Positions 25,957 through 35,243 of a DNA stretch of 64,000 bases are shown here, in pieces. The translations under genes were made by a program, and so were the position numbers. Under the pieces are notes generated by a model that was not told where the DNA came from, made no database searches, and worked only from the letters and a program-made list of their open reading frames with translations. This stretch comes from Candidatus Cloacimonadota bacterium (GTDB taxonomy: Bacteria > Cloacimonadota > Cloacimonadia > Cloacimonadales > JAIOQZ01): positions 62,001-126,000 of the forward strand of contig JAIOQZ010000027.1 in NCBI GenBank assembly GCA_021108395.1, given 5' to 3'. Numbering within the stretch: position 1 is the first letter of the stretch; each line of letters starts with the position of its first letter.

Positions 25957-26517
25957 TCACACGCAATGCCGACCGGCTGTCAGCCGATCGAGCACAATCG
26001 CCGCGGCGGCACGCACCGGCAGGTGGTTATACCCGTTGCCGGCGCCCTCGATGGGCTGTAGGACGAAATCCGCCCCGTCAAGCACATCGTCGCACAAGCC
26101 GTGTCCCGTGCCGAACAGAAGCAGCGCCGGTTGTTCGATGCGCTCCATCTGGTTCAGCGTGGACTGGCCTGCGTGTCGGTTCGCCGTTGTCGCGACGACC
26201 AGTGGTGTGGCCCCTTCCTGTTGCTCTATCTTTTCAATTGCATCTGCGATGCTGTCGCTCCAGCGCACCAGCTCGAGCGCTTTCGCTCGGTCGGCATTGA
26301 ACTGCACGCCGTCGCCATCCTGCCAGAAATCAAGCAGCGGCTGAAGAAGTTCGCGCTGGCTGGACAACGGATTTATCAACCACAGCGCTCTGACTCCGAA
26401 GGTGCGACAGACACGGCTCATGTCGTGCACATCGAGGTTGGTAACGGCGGTCGTCACCCTTTCCCCATGCCGGTTCTTCACCGGATGATGCACCAATGCC
26501 ACATGCAGCTTCACCAT
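25957..26517 (-). CDS. RNA methyltransferase of the PF09936 (SAM_MT_RNA) type
   Basis: A 186-aa SPOUT-like protein. The start [21 protein letters not shown] and [20 protein letters not shown] are the hallmarks of the small methyltransferase family often encoded between trmD and rplS; later LLFGTGHGL and [25 protein letters not shown] form the cofactor knot. ATG 26517 lies 4 nt after the trmD stop. It probably methylates a tRNA or rRNA base; the substrate is unknown. Confidence 0.82.
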   Translation of the reverse strand: MVKLHVALVHHPVKNRHGERVTTAVTNLDVHDMSRVCRTFGVRALWLINPLSSQRELLQPLLDFWQDGDGVQFNADRAKALELVRWSDSIADAIEKIEQQEGATPLVVATTANRHAGQSTLNQMERIEQPALLLFGTGHGLCDDVLDGADFVLQPIEGAGNGYNHLPVRAAAAIVLDRLTAGRHCV

Positions 26518-26521
26518 CGGC

Positions 26522-27217
26522 CTACTCGTCGAGCAGGTCTGGTCGAACGCGGCGGGTAAGCTCGAGGGCACGTTCGCGCCGCCAGGCTTCGATGGCCGCG
26601 TGGTTACCGCCCAGCAGCACTTCCGGTGCCTGCCAGCCACGATATTCGGCTGGCCGCGTATAATGCGGGCAACCCAAAGCTCGCTGCTGGTGGGAATCGG
26701 ACAGCGCCGATTCGATGTCGCTGAGAACGCCTGGCTGCAAACGCGCCACAGCGTCGATGAACAACATCGCCGGCAGTTCGCCGCCAGAGAGCACATAATC
26801 GCCCACCGACAGCTCGTCATCGACCATGTGGTCGCGCACCCGCTGGTCGAGCTCTTTGTAGTGCCCGCACAGCAAAATGACATGCGGCAGACGCGCATAC
26901 TCGTTCACGATGGATTGTGTGAGCAGACGTCCCTGCGGCGTAAAGTATACCACAGGCGCAGCTTTTGCGCTCTCATCGTCCTGTCGCAACCAGTCGATGG
27001 CGTCACACACAGGTTCGGGCTTCATCACCATACCGGCGCCACCGCCAAAAGGATAGTCGTCGGCCTGGCGATGCCTGCCACCGGCGAAGTCGCGGATGTC
27101 GGTGAGCCGAACCTGCAATGCGCCCGCCTTTTGCGCCTGCGCAACGATGCTCTCGCCCAGAACCGACGTGAACATGCCCGGAAACAGGCTGAGCACGTCG
27201 ATGGCGATGCCGCTCAC
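26522..27217 (-). CDS. trmD: tRNA (guanine-N1)-methyltransferase
   Basis: Makes m1G37 next to the anticodon and prevents frameshifting. The 231-aa protein has IDVLSLFPGMF, DIRDFAGGRHRQADDYPFGGGAGMVMK, the knotted SAM-binding segment LLCGHYKELDQRV and DYVLSGGELPAM. GTG 27217 overlaps the rimM stop by 4 nt (GTGA) and gives the expected N-terminus; the longer frame adds unrelated sequence. Confidence 0.95.
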   Translation of the reverse strand: MSGIAIDVLSLFPGMFTSVLGESIVAQAQKAGALQVRLTDIRDFAGGRHRQADDYPFGGGAGMVMKPEPVCDAIDWLRQDDESAKAAPVVYFTPQGRLLTQSIVNEYARLPHVILLCGHYKELDQRVRDHMVDDELSVGDYVLSGGELPAMLFIDAVARLQPGVLSDIESALSDSHQQRALGCPHYTRPAEYRGWQAPEVLLGGNHAAIEAWRRERALELTRRVRPDLLDE

Positions 27218-27711
27218 AGCTCGGTCATCTCGCCCAGGCGCGGCACGGTGAGGGTGCGGCTCGCATCGTCGCGGCCAGACACCCACTCGTCCACCCAGGG
27301 CAGCATAATGATACGGTCGTCTGCCAGACGAACATTGAGCACCTGGTGTGCGCCGTTATAGAACATGCCGGTCACCTCGCCGCATTGCCCCGCCCCGTCA
27401 GTCACATGCCAACCGATGAGGTCGGGTGTGCTTGCCGCTTGCATTTCATCGGGGGGCAGCATCACGCGAGCCTGGCGAACCGAGCGCACCTCGCCGGACA
27501 CTTCCGGTTCCTCGAAGCGCACGAAGTCCTTGCCTCCGTACTGCTTGCGATCGCAGATAGTCACAAGAAACACTCTATGATCTGGAAAGATCAGAAAAAC
27601 TTCTGTCGCCCGCTCAATGGATTCATCGGCAATGAAGCGAATGAAACCGTCATCGCGAACGGTTGTGAGCCGTCCAACGGGCACGAGATCGTCAATCGTG
27701 TATTCTGTCAT
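27214..27711 (-). CDS. rimM: Ribosome maturation factor RimM
   Basis: A 165-aa 16S rRNA-processing factor binding S19 during 30S head assembly. The N-terminal beta barrel begins DDLVPVGRLT and the C-terminal PRC-barrel contains DLIGWHVTDG, GEVTGMFYNGAHQVLNVRL and MLPWVDEWV. ATG 27711 is preferred over the TTG three codons earlier, though its ribosome site is weak, so translation may depend on coupling within the operon. Confidence 0.93.
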   Translation of the reverse strand: MTEYTIDDLVPVGRLTTVRDDGFIRFIADESIERATEVFLIFPDHRVFLVTICDRKQYGGKDFVRFEEPEVSGEVRSVRQARVMLPPDEMQAASTPDLIGWHVTDGAGQCGEVTGMFYNGAHQVLNVRLADDRIIMLPWVDEWVSGRDDASRTLTVPRLGEMTEL

Positions 27712-27755
27712 CGAACCCAAACCAGGGCGCCCAGCCGGAATCCCGGCACATGGCG

Positions 27756-27986
27756 CTACTCGATTATCTCAAGCTCGGCGCGCTTGCCCTGCTTGGTGGA
27801 AACTGCATTGAGAATGGTGCGGACAGCGCCCGCTGTGCGACCCCGCTTCCCAATAACCTTGCCGACATCACCCTTGGCGACCCGCAACTCGTAAAGGGTC
27901 ACGCGGTCACCGGGCACTTCCTTGATCTTCACTTCAGAAGGATCATCGACAAGCGCTTTCACGATGAATTCAATCAGGTCAATCAT
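27756..27986 (-). CDS. khpA: KH-domain RNA-binding protein KhpA
   Basis: A 76-aa single KH-domain protein with the GxxG loop [11 protein letters not shown]. KhpA proteins bind small RNAs and affect division and elongation in Gram-positives; in this operon, between rpsP and rimM, they are widely conserved. Start overlaps the rpsP stop by 4 nt. Confidence 0.93.
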   Translation of the reverse strand: MIDLIEFIVKALVDDPSEVKIKEVPGDRVTLYELRVAKGDVGKVIGKRGRTAGAVRTILNAVSTKQGKRAELEIIE

Positions 27987-28498
27987 TCGCCGGCCTCATC
28001 CTTGTCCGGTTCGTCTGCGGGCGCCACAGGCGCTTCAGGTTCAGGAGCTTCTTCGGCGACAGGGGCAGCCTCGACAACCGGAGCTTCTTCAGACACCTCT
28101 TCGGTGACGGCTTCTGCTTCAATCGTTTCCACGACCGGCTCTTCCTCGACGACAGGCGCCACAGGCTCTTCCTCGACAACGGGGGCTGCCTCAGGCTTGG
28201 CTTCTACGGCCACTGGATGGGCGTGCTTGCCCCTGCCAAAGCGGGTGTCGTGGAACATCTCGAGTACGCCGGCCCGGCGCAACAGCGACCGTACAGTCTC
28301 GGAGGGCTGAGCGCCCAACTGGAGCCAGTGCAGTGCGCGCTCGGTATGTATCTTGAGTGTAAGTGGCTCTGTTTTGGGGTCATAGTAGCCAATGCTTTCA
28401 AGGTATTTTCCGTCTCGTTTCAGTCTCGAATCGACGGCCACGACGCGATAGAATGGCTTGTCCTTCGCGCCCATCCGTCTCAGTCTCAGCTTTACCAT
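27983..28498 (-). CDS. rpsP: 30S ribosomal protein S16 with acidic C-terminal tail
   Basis: The first about 95 residues are ordinary S16 ([50 protein letters not shown]). The remaining about 75 residues are a low-complexity Glu/Ala/Val/Pro tail ([16 protein letters not shown] and similar), nearly doubling the usual about 80-90 aa length. The same kind of tail is on L9 and L25 in this window. First gene of the rpsP-khpA-rimM-trmD-methyltransferase-rplS operon, with an AGAGG ribosome site. Confidence 0.95.
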   Translation of the reverse strand: MVKLRLRRMGAKDKPFYRVVAVDSRLKRDGKYLESIGYYDPKTEPLTLKIHTERALHWLQLGAQPSETVRSLLRRAGVLEMFHDTRFGRGKHAHPVAVEAKPEAAPVVEEEPVAPVVEEEPVVETIEAEAVTEEVSEEAPVVEAAPVAEEAPEPEAPVAPADEPDKDEAGE

Positions 28499-28609
28499 GT
28501 TTACCTCTTATCGTTGTTTATTGTATGAAACGTAGTTTCAGTTTTCTCACGAAACGTCATTTCCCAGTTTCGCTGGTTCACCGTCAAGCTTTTTTATACG
28601 ACCACTTTA

Positions 28610-29932
28610 TCAGCCAAACGGAAGCGCCATCTTCCCTTTGCCCATCTTGCCGCTGCTGAACTGCCGCAGCATCTTTTTCATTTGGTCAAACTGCTTCAGC
28701 AAGCGATTCACAGCCTGAACGCTGGTGCCGCTGCCCTTCGCTATGCGCTGTCGCCGCTGGCCCTTGATGATTTCCGGGCGTTCCCGCTCCTCGGCGCTCA
28801 TAGAAAATATAATCGCTTCGACATGCTTTATTTCTTTCTCGTCAAGCTTGAGGCCCTTGAGCGCTTTGCCCGCGCCTGGCATCATGCCCATGAGCTGATC
28901 GAGCGGCCCCATCTTGCGCACCTGCTCGAGCTGGTCGAGAAAGTCGTTGAACGTGAACTGGTTCTTCTTCAGCCGCTTGGCGAGATCCTCGGCCTTTTCT
29001 ACGTCCATCGCCTCCTCGGCCCTCTCGATGAGCGTGAGCACATCGCCCATGCCCAGGATGCGCGAAGCCATGCGCTCGGGCGCGAATTCCTCGATGTCGC
29101 CGGGCTTTTCGCCAGTGCCCACAAACACGATGGGTCTGCCGGTGGTGGCCTTGATGGACAGCGCTGCGCCGCCACGGGCGTCGCCATCCATCTTAGTGAG
29201 GATGACCCCGTGAAAGTCGAGACGCTCGTGAAACTCTGTGGCCACGTTGACTGCGTCCTGGCCGGTCATGGCATCGGCGACGAAAAAGATGTAGTCGGGC
29301 TTGAGATAGGTGCGCAGCTCCTCGACCTCGCGCATCATGTCTGTATCGATGTGCAGACGGCCGGCGGTGTCGAAAATGAGCAGGTCGTGCATGTGTTTTT
29401 CGCCATAGGCCACAGCCTGCTGGGCGATGGCCAGCACGTCCTTGCTGCCGCTGCTCACCACTGGGATGTCGAGCTGCTTGCCCAGCACCTCGAGCTGATG
29501 CACGGCGGCGGGGCGATATACGTCGCAGGCCACGAGCGCGGGGTTGTTGCCGCGCTTGCGAAACAGCTGCGACAGCTTGGCGCAAGCGGTGGTCTTGCCG
29601 GAACCCTGCAAACCCACCAGCATAATCTTGTTCAGCCGGTTGTCGGGCAAACTGATGCGCTCGGCCTTGCCGCCCATGAGCGCGATAAGCTCCTCATGCA
29701 CGATCTTGACGACCTGGTGCCCGGGCGTGAGGCTCTTCATCACCTCCTGGCCGACGGCGCGTTCCTGCACGTCTTTCACGAACTTCTTGGCAATTTTGAA
29801 GTTTACGTCGGCTTCGAGCAACGCCCGCCGCACCTCGCGCAAGGATTCTTGAATATTCTTCTCGGAGAGCTTGCCCTGGCCGCGCAGCTTCTTGAAAACG
29901 CCCTCGAGCCGTTCCGTGAGTTCGCCGAACAT
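28610..29932 (-). CDS. ffh: Signal recognition particle protein Ffh
   Basis: A 440-aa SRP54 GTPase that binds SRP RNA and signal peptides of nascent membrane proteins. N domain (1-90), G domain with GLQGSGKTTACAKL, DTAGRLHID and TKMDGDARGGAAL, then the Met-rich M domain (from about 300) with MGPLDQLMGMMPG and RRQRIAKGSGTSVQAVNRLLKQF for RNA binding. Its partner RNA is encoded at 54646-54912. The start overlaps the rpe stop by one base (TAATG). Confidence 0.96.
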   Translation of the reverse strand: MFGELTERLEGVFKKLRGQGKLSEKNIQESLREVRRALLEADVNFKIAKKFVKDVQERAVGQEVMKSLTPGHQVVKIVHEELIALMGGKAERISLPDNRLNKIMLVGLQGSGKTTACAKLSQLFRKRGNNPALVACDVYRPAAVHQLEVLGKQLDIPVVSSGSKDVLAIAQQAVAYGEKHMHDLLIFDTAGRLHIDTDMMREVEELRTYLKPDYIFFVADAMTGQDAVNVATEFHERLDFHGVILTKMDGDARGGAALSIKATTGRPIVFVGTGEKPGDIEEFAPERMASRILGMGDVLTLIERAEEAMDVEKAEDLAKRLKKNQFTFNDFLDQLEQVRKMGPLDQLMGMMPGAGKALKGLKLDEKEIKHVEAIIFSMSAEERERPEIIKGQRRQRIAKGSGTSVQAVNRLLKQFDQMKKMLRQFSSGKMGKGKMALPFG

Positions 29933-30561
29933 TATTTCAGGCTCGCTATGGCGGCTGCGTAGTCGGCGGCGCGAAAAACGAACGAGCCTGCCACGAGGAT
30001 GGTTGCGCCAGCGTCTGCCAGCACTTTCGCGTTGGTGTCACAAACCCCGCCGTCCACCTGAATGTCGATGTCGCCGCGCAAGGCGCGAACGGCGTGAATT
30101 TTGTCATACACCAGCGGCAGAAACGCCTGGCCGGCAAACCCCGGATTGACGCTCATCAGCACGACGTAGTCAAGCTCCGGCAACACATGGCACAGAGTGT
30201 CCACTGGCGTAGCCGGATTGAGCGCCACACCGGCAAGCATACCGGCGTCTTTGATGCGATTCACTATGCGATGCAGGTGAATGACAGCTTCCTGATGAAC
30301 GCTGAACATGCGCACGCCCAGCCTGGCGAAAGGCTCGATGTAATCCTGCGGGTTGGCAACCATGAAATGGGCGTCGAGAGGAACGTCGGCAACAGCGGCG
30401 ATGGCTTTGACCACCGGTGCCCCAAACGTGAGGTTGGGCACGAAATGCCCGTCCATGATGTCGAGGTGCAGCAGGTCGGCGCCTGCCTGCTCGACTGCGT
30501 GTATTTCGGCGGCCAGTCGCCCGAAGTCGGCGGCCAGCAGCGAAGGAGATATTCTAATCAT
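29932..30561 (-). CDS. rpe: Ribulose-phosphate 3-epimerase
   Basis: A 209-aa TIM-barrel enzyme interconverting ribulose 5-phosphate and xylulose 5-phosphate in the pentose phosphate pathway. Motifs: ISPSLLAADFGRL, LHLDIMDGHFVPNLTFG, DAHFMV, LMSVNPGFAGQ and IQVDGGV, which hold the metal-binding His/Asp and phosphate-binding residues. ATG 30561 follows AAAGGT; the longer frame to 30612 is rejected. Confidence 0.94.
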   Translation of the reverse strand: MIRISPSLLAADFGRLAAEIHAVEQAGADLLHLDIMDGHFVPNLTFGAPVVKAIAAVADVPLDAHFMVANPQDYIEPFARLGVRMFSVHQEAVIHLHRIVNRIKDAGMLAGVALNPATPVDTLCHVLPELDYVVLMSVNPGFAGQAFLPLVYDKIHAVRALRGDIDIQVDGGVCDTNAKVLADAGATILVAGSFVFRAADYAAAIASLK

Positions 30562-30670
30562 ATCAGTACCTTTGTCGTCCGGCACAGCGCCGGAACGGAC
30601 GCACAGCGTCACTTACCGTAATAATGCGGCACTTTGCAAAGCAATCAACTACGAAACCCGCCAGCCCCGC

Positions 30671-30973
30671 CTATGACATCTGCCAGCCTTGCCGCAGGAA
30701 GAAACGGATGTCGCGGATGCGAACGCCCGGCAGCTTGTTCAGTCGCTGCATCAGGTCATGCTTCAGCAAAACCAGCTCCTGCATCCACACGTTGTTCTCG
30801 ACCCCCACCAGGAGGGTCTCATGGTCGAGCTGATACACATATGAACGCCGCGCCAGTGGTTCACCCACCAGTCGGCGCCAGGCCAGGGCGGCTTCGACGG
30901 CAGCCCTGTGCTCTTCACCGGCCATTTGAAACAGGACGTCCCGCGTCAGCCCACCGGCTTTACGAAGAGACAT
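30671..30973 (-). CDS. DUF721 / DciA-like protein
   Basis: A 100-aa protein of the DUF721 family, which includes DciA, the DnaB helicase loader/operator in bacteria lacking DnaC. Typical features: an N-terminal helix, ALAWRRLVGEPLARRSYVYQLDHETLLVGVENNVWMQELVLLK in which a W.xVVG-like turn and the xxWxxEL helix are conserved, and KLPGVRIRDIRFFL. It overlaps the end of the upstream membrane-protein gene by 14 nt. Confidence 0.78.
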   Translation of the reverse strand: MSLRKAGGLTRDVLFQMAGEEHRAAVEAALAWRRLVGEPLARRSYVYQLDHETLLVGVENNVWMQELVLLKHDLMQRLNKLPGVRIRDIRFFLRQGWQMS

Positions 30974-33455
30974 GCTCCTGCGCCTTCGTGGTGTACAGAG
31001 CTATGCCCCACCAACTGAGCAGCGCGATGAACACCGCGGTGTAGTAGGCCACGCCCAGCGAGCTATAGCTGCTGTCAACCCGCATCATCAGCAGAGCGGG
31101 TACGGTGGCGACAAGGAACAGCACGATGTAGCCGAGAATAGCCAGCATCAGCCTGGTTTCCCTGAAGCGGTTGATGATATACACTCCAAGGCCGCCCACA
31201 AACATGATGGCGGCCGTGATGATGAGAAGCAACAGCGCCTTGCCCACGTTGAAGCGCTCGGTAAGCGTCATCAGCGCAAGCTCTTCGACGGGAACGTCTG
31301 TGGCGTTGAGCGGCGAGTAGGTGAATGGCGCATAGACGTCCTTTTCACCCTCGGCGCGCTTCGCTTCGATGATCCAGTAGTAGTTCCAGCCGTACTGCAT
31401 ATCGCCGTTATCGATGAAAACAAGCTGATTATCGGGAACGGGAGCCACCGACGCGTCGGCGTTGATTTTGACGACGCTGTCGTCGGTCTCCACCTCGGTT
31501 CGCCAGGTACCGTCCTCGTTCTCGATGCGGATGGCCTTGAGCGCGTCGGGGGTGTGGCCGCGATGGATGTTCACGCCCGTGACGCCGAGGTCATTGGTGC
31601 GATAGTTCAGAACGATTGTGAGGCTGTCGTTGGTGATGCCGACATAGCCTGTATCATGTTGCTCGAACACATCTTCCAGGTTTTTGACTGTCGCATCGAC
31701 AGCGATGAAAGTGTAGGGGTCGCTGAAAACGGGCGCTTCGCCAACGCGCAGTTCTTCGATCCAGTAGTAATATGGCCGCTCGAACTTGGTATCGTTGTCG
31801 TCGCGGATGCTGAACACCAGGTTCTCGGGCACGATTTCATATTCGTTGAGCTTCATCGGGACATCGCCCATGCTGGGCGCTTTGCCGTCACCACGCGCGA
31901 TGTTGAACCGCTCGACGCCGGCCATGTCGTCCAGAGTCCAGGTGAGGACAACGCTCTTGTCCTCATTGGTCACCTGCACGGTTCCCTGGGGATGCTCCGT
32001 CACCCTGGCAAAGAAGCCGGGGAACAGCGTTTGCATGGAATACACGGGAATGAGCAGGCAGATGACCAGCAACACTATGCCAAACACCTTGCGCACCATG
32101 CCCGCCATGCCGGAACCAACGCCCTGGCGCTTGTGCTTCTGCCATGTGAGTACCAGCACTCCGCCAAATACCAACAGGAAGAACACGAAATACACCGGCA
32201 CCATTGTGCCCGGGCTGTCGGTGAACATGCCCAGACTGGCAAATACCGCCACGATGGCGACGCCCAGCAGGATTCTGGCCCCGATGCTCACGTTGACCCA
32301 GAAGGCGCGGAAGCCCGGAGTCTCGAACACGCTGCCGAACTTGCGGGAAAGGCTGACGAGAATGACGCCCAGCGCGAAGAAACCGGCCAGGATATAGATG
32401 AACACGCTCAGGCGCTGCATCGCCTCCACCATGCTCTCGTTGACGCCGGTGGGACCGACAACAGTGAACGAGACGATGGCGTAGAACAGAAAGAACACCG
32501 TGATGAGCTGCGCAAGCGCGTTCACCAGCGGGTTGGACGCAAACTCCTTGCGACCGGTGAAAGCCATCACCAGGAACACAACCTGCACCAACAGGCGCAA
32601 GCCCAGCAGCAGCAGCGCGACGCCCAGGAACGGGGTTTCGCCGGCGCCGCCGGTGATGATGAACAGCACCACCAGCACAGCCGCCCAGATGATGGTGTGA
32701 ACCACTTCGCGGCGAACCAGGCTGAGGCCTTTTCCATCATGTGCTCGGCCACGAACGTACATCACCGCCATACCCAGCAGATAAATGATAAACAGCGGGA
32801 ACAGCAGGCCGATGAGCCGAACGATATTCACATAGCCACTGATTGCGCTCAGATGCCTGCTCACGATTTTGTTGCCTGCGAAGAAGTCTCGCATCAGCGC
32901 CTGTTTCTGTTCGAGCGTCGGGTAATCTTTGGTGTCGATACTGCCGATGCGACTGAGATAGTCACCCGCCGCCGGTTCGAGAATATCGGTGCGCACGCTC
33001 GACAGGAACTCTTTGTCGATGGGCTCGAACAGCGTGTAGTCGTAGTCGTCGATCCGCAGACTGAGAATCGGGTTGGGGTCGGTTTCCATGTTCTGCAGGT
33101 TGCGGTCGATCATGTTGCCCTCAATCTCGGCAACCTTGGCCAGCATGGATGTGGCGTTCAGAATCATGTCGCGCTCGATAGGCGAGCTATCGAGGATGTC
33201 CTTACGGGTCTCCGCGGGAACGGCAGAGAAACCGAGAACATAGGCGAGCATGAGCAGGAGAACAAGCCCGAACACGGCAGCGCCACCGCGCACCATCGGG
33301 TCGTCGCCCAGCGGATGCTTGCTGAACTTGAAATAGAGAAAGGCTCCGACCAGGATGATGTTCAGTGCGACCAGGACTCCTGGTGCGATGAAAGCCAGAA
33401 AGTATTCGAGAATTACCAACAATACGATCAGACCGCCTGTGACATATTTTCTCAC
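30960..33455 (-). CDS. Large polytopic membrane protein with extracytoplasmic beta domains, unknown
   Basis: I do not recognise this 831-aa protein. The N-terminal part has hydrophobic helices at about 5-50 and 58-80, then an extracytoplasmic region (about 85-200), about 8-9 further helices (205-500), a soluble region (about 500-745) and four more helices at the end (about 755-825). The soluble region seems to hold two fibronectin-III/Ig-like units: SVVLTWTLDDMAGVERFNIARG with YYYWIEEL, then IVLNYRTNDLGVTGVNIHRG with WNYYWIIEA, which resemble the strand pairs of fibronectin domains. GTG 33455 follows GAGGAGG. It sits between rplI and the dciA-like gene. A cell-surface or stress-sensing role is conceivable but not shown. 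Confidence 0.72.
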   Translation of the reverse strand: MRKYVTGGLIVLLVILEYFLAFIAPGVLVALNIILVGAFLYFKFSKHPLGDDPMVRGGAAVFGLVLLLMLAYVLGFSAVPAETRKDILDSSPIERDMILNATSMLAKVAEIEGNMIDRNLQNMETDPNPILSLRIDDYDYTLFEPIDKEFLSSVRTDILEPAAGDYLSRIGSIDTKDYPTLEQKQALMRDFFAGNKIVSRHLSAISGYVNIVRLIGLLFPLFIIYLLGMAVMYVRGRAHDGKGLSLVRREVVHTIIWAAVLVVLFIITGGAGETPFLGVALLLLGLRLLVQVVFLVMAFTGRKEFASNPLVNALAQLITVFFLFYAIVSFTVVGPTGVNESMVEAMQRLSVFIYILAGFFALGVILVSLSRKFGSVFETPGFRAFWVNVSIGARILLGVAIVAVFASLGMFTDSPGTMVPVYFVFFLLVFGGVLVLTWQKHKRQGVGSGMAGMVRKVFGIVLLVICLLIPVYSMQTLFPGFFARVTEHPQGTVQVTNEDKSVVLTWTLDDMAGVERFNIARGDGKAPSMGDVPMKLNEYEIVPENLVFSIRDDNDTKFERPYYYWIEELRVGEAPVFSDPYTFIAVDATVKNLEDVFEQHDTGYVGITNDSLTIVLNYRTNDLGVTGVNIHRGHTPDALKAIRIENEDGTWRTEVETDDSVVKINADASVAPVPDNQLVFIDNGDMQYGWNYYWIIEAKRAEGEKDVYAPFTYSPLNATDVPVEELALMTLTERFNVGKALLLLIITAAIMFVGGLGVYIINRFRETRLMLAILGYIVLFLVATVPALLMMRVDSSYSSLGVAYYTAVFIALLSWWGIALYTTKAQEHVSS

Positions 33456-33491
33456 CGGAACCTCCTCAAGATTTTATGCTATCCAGTTATT

Positions 33492-34097
33492 TCACTCTTC
33501 TTCGGATACTGGTTCTTCCACCGCTGTTTCTTCAGCGGCTTCGGGTTCTTCAGTTTCCAGCGTCACTGCAATCTCGGACTCGACAGTTTCGACGGCCACT
33601 TCAACCTCGACGGCCTCGGCCGGCTCTTCCTCAACCGCCATCTCCCAATTGCCTTCCTCGTCGAAGACCTTGACCTTGATGAAAGTGTCCACTTCGCGGG
33701 CGAGGTGAATCGAGACTTCGATTTCACCGATTTGCTTGATATGCTTGTCGAGCACCACGGTGGTCTTGTTAATCTCGATGTCTTGCTCTGCGAGCGCGGT
33801 TACGATGTCGATCTCAGAGACCGAGCCATAGAGGTGGCCGTTTTCGTCGGCTTTACGGGTGAATTCGAGCATAACGCCGCGCAGTTTTGCGGCCTGGGCG
33901 CGAAGTTCGCTCAGTTGAGCCTGTCGTTGGGCCTCTGCTTCGGTGCGAATGCCCTCGATTTTCTTCAGGTTGCCCGGCGTGGCCATGATGGCAATGTTCT
34001 GCGGCAACAGATAATTGCGCGCATAACCGTCGGCCACCTTCACCACGTCGCCAGGGTGCCCGAGTTTATAGATTTCCTGTGTGAGAATTATCTCCAC
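33492..34097 (-). CDS. rplI: 50S ribosomal protein L9 with acidic C-terminal tail
   Basis: The first about 148 residues are L9: EIILTQEIYKLGHPGDVVKVADGYARNYLLPQNIA, the long connecting helix and the C-terminal RNA-binding domain. A tail of about 50 residues dominated by Glu, Val and Ala follows (for example VEVEVAVETVESEIAVTLE). GTG 34097 lies after GGAGGA, which is inside the end of the DUF2232 gene; the two overlap by 32 nt. Last gene of the rpsF-ssb-rpsR-DUF2232-rplI run. Confidence 0.95.
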   Translation of the reverse strand: MEIILTQEIYKLGHPGDVVKVADGYARNYLLPQNIAIMATPGNLKKIEGIRTEAEAQRQAQLSELRAQAAKLRGVMLEFTRKADENGHLYGSVSEIDIVTALAEQDIEINKTTVVLDKHIKQIGEIEVSIHLAREVDTFIKVKVFDEEGNWEMAVEEEPAEAVEVEVAVETVESEIAVTLETEEPEAAEETAVEEPVSEEE

Positions 34098-34971
34098 GTT
34101 CTTCCTCCATATCAGGTAATTTACGGAAATTGAACCAGGTGTCCAGCAAGCCCATCACCATGATAAGCCCCAGAACAAAGTAGTTCAGCATTATCGCCAG
34201 TACGAGAATCACGGTCAACACCCGCGAACGCGCGAAGTGCTTGCCCCAGTAGAAATCGATTATCATCATGCCCTGGATGAAATACACCCAGGCGAATATC
34301 GCGATGACGTTCCAGCCTGCTGTGCGCATCGGGGCCACCAGCACCATCGCCATTCCGGCGATGAGCGGATAGACCAGCGCATGCGGCAGTCGCGCAGTGC
34401 GATGGTTCCAACGGAACGCCACCCGCTTTGACAGCAGCAGCGTCCCCACATAGAAACCCATGAGCATGGGTACAACCCAGAAGGCTTCTTGGAACTGCAG
34501 CAGATACTCGGCTATCTGGTCAATCATGTCTATCATCGCTTGGGCGCGGTCTGGATCGAGCTGCGTCGTTGACTGCCCCAGCGCCTGGTGCATCAGCTCG
34601 CGGGTGGTGTTCACCATCCGCAAGTACTGCTCTGCGAAAAGCCAGCGTCGCAACAGGGCATATGCAACCTGAACGGCTGTGCCGCCCAATATCGCGTGAA
34701 GCCACGAGCCTGTGCGCCGAAGCGCCCACGCAAAGACCAGCAACGAAAGAGCCAGCCCCGAAACGATGTCGACAACATCGAGCAGCGGCAACACGTTCAG
34801 CAGGTACATCCCTGCCGCCAGAATCACGAAACCAGTGACCCAGATACGTTGCTGCCGCGGGTCTGCGACCAATGTTCTCCCACTAATGGCTATGGTAAAG
34901 ATCAACCCCAGCATGGGGTGCAGCAGCGCCAGCAACATGGCCGGCAGGAGCTGCAACAGTATTGTGCCCAC
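34066..34971 (-). CDS. DUF2232 membrane protein
   Basis: A roughly 300-aa protein with about 8 membrane helices, of the DUF2232/YybS type commonly encoded between rpsR and rplI. Helices are clear at the N-terminus (TILLQLLPAMLLALLHPMLG) and in the C-terminal GMAMVLVAPMRTAGWNVIAIFAWVYFIQGMMIIDFY part, which is the conserved core. The start is uncertain: GTG 34971 is the first likely codon after the rpsR stop, with a poor ribosome site; coupling to rpsR is likely. Function unknown. Confidence 0.78.
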   Translation of the reverse strand: MGTILLQLLPAMLLALLHPMLGLIFTIAISGRTLVADPRQQRIWVTGFVILAAGMYLLNVLPLLDVVDIVSGLALSLLVFAWALRRTGSWLHAILGGTAVQVAYALLRRWLFAEQYLRMVNTTRELMHQALGQSTTQLDPDRAQAMIDMIDQIAEYLLQFQEAFWVVPMLMGFYVGTLLLSKRVAFRWNHRTARLPHALVYPLIAGMAMVLVAPMRTAGWNVIAIFAWVYFIQGMMIIDFYWGKHFARSRVLTVILVLAIMLNYFVLGLIMVMGLLDTWFNFRKLPDMEEERGDNSHTGNL

Positions 34972-34984
34972 TATTTGGCCCGGC

Positions 34985-35224
34985 TTAATCCACCTTAAAC
35001 GGCAGAAGCGCCATCTGGCGGGCTTTCTTAATCTCACGAACCAGCGCGCGCTGATGCTTGGCGCAGGTTCCGGTGATACGCCTCGGCTCTATCTTGCCCG
35101 ATTCGGCGATACTTCTCGCTATGACGTCAATGTTTTTGTAATCGAGAATGATTTCTTTGTTCGCGCAGAACCTGCAGTACTTGCGACGAAAGAACCGCCG
35201 CTTACGACCAGTGAATCGTGCCAT
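34985..35224 (-). CDS. rpsR: 30S ribosomal protein S18
   Basis: A 79-aa small-subunit protein partnering S6. Signatures: [53 protein letters not shown]. The N-terminus is basic with CRFC, the cysteine-containing form of S18. Located after ssb in the usual S6-SSB-S18 order. Confidence 0.96.
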   Translation of the reverse strand: MARFTGRKRRFFRRKYCRFCANKEIILDYKNIDVIARSIAESGKIEPRRITGTCAKHQRALVREIKKARQMALLPFKVD

Positions 35225-35243
35225 GTATTTCTCCTTGTGTATG

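Noticed and set aside
30972-34133. A 1053-aa open frame on the plus strand
   Set aside because: It is antisense to the membrane protein, rplI and the dciA-like gene, all with ribosome sites and family motifs. Its protein is His/Gln-rich with no known domain, which is the expected shadow of GC-rich coding DNA.
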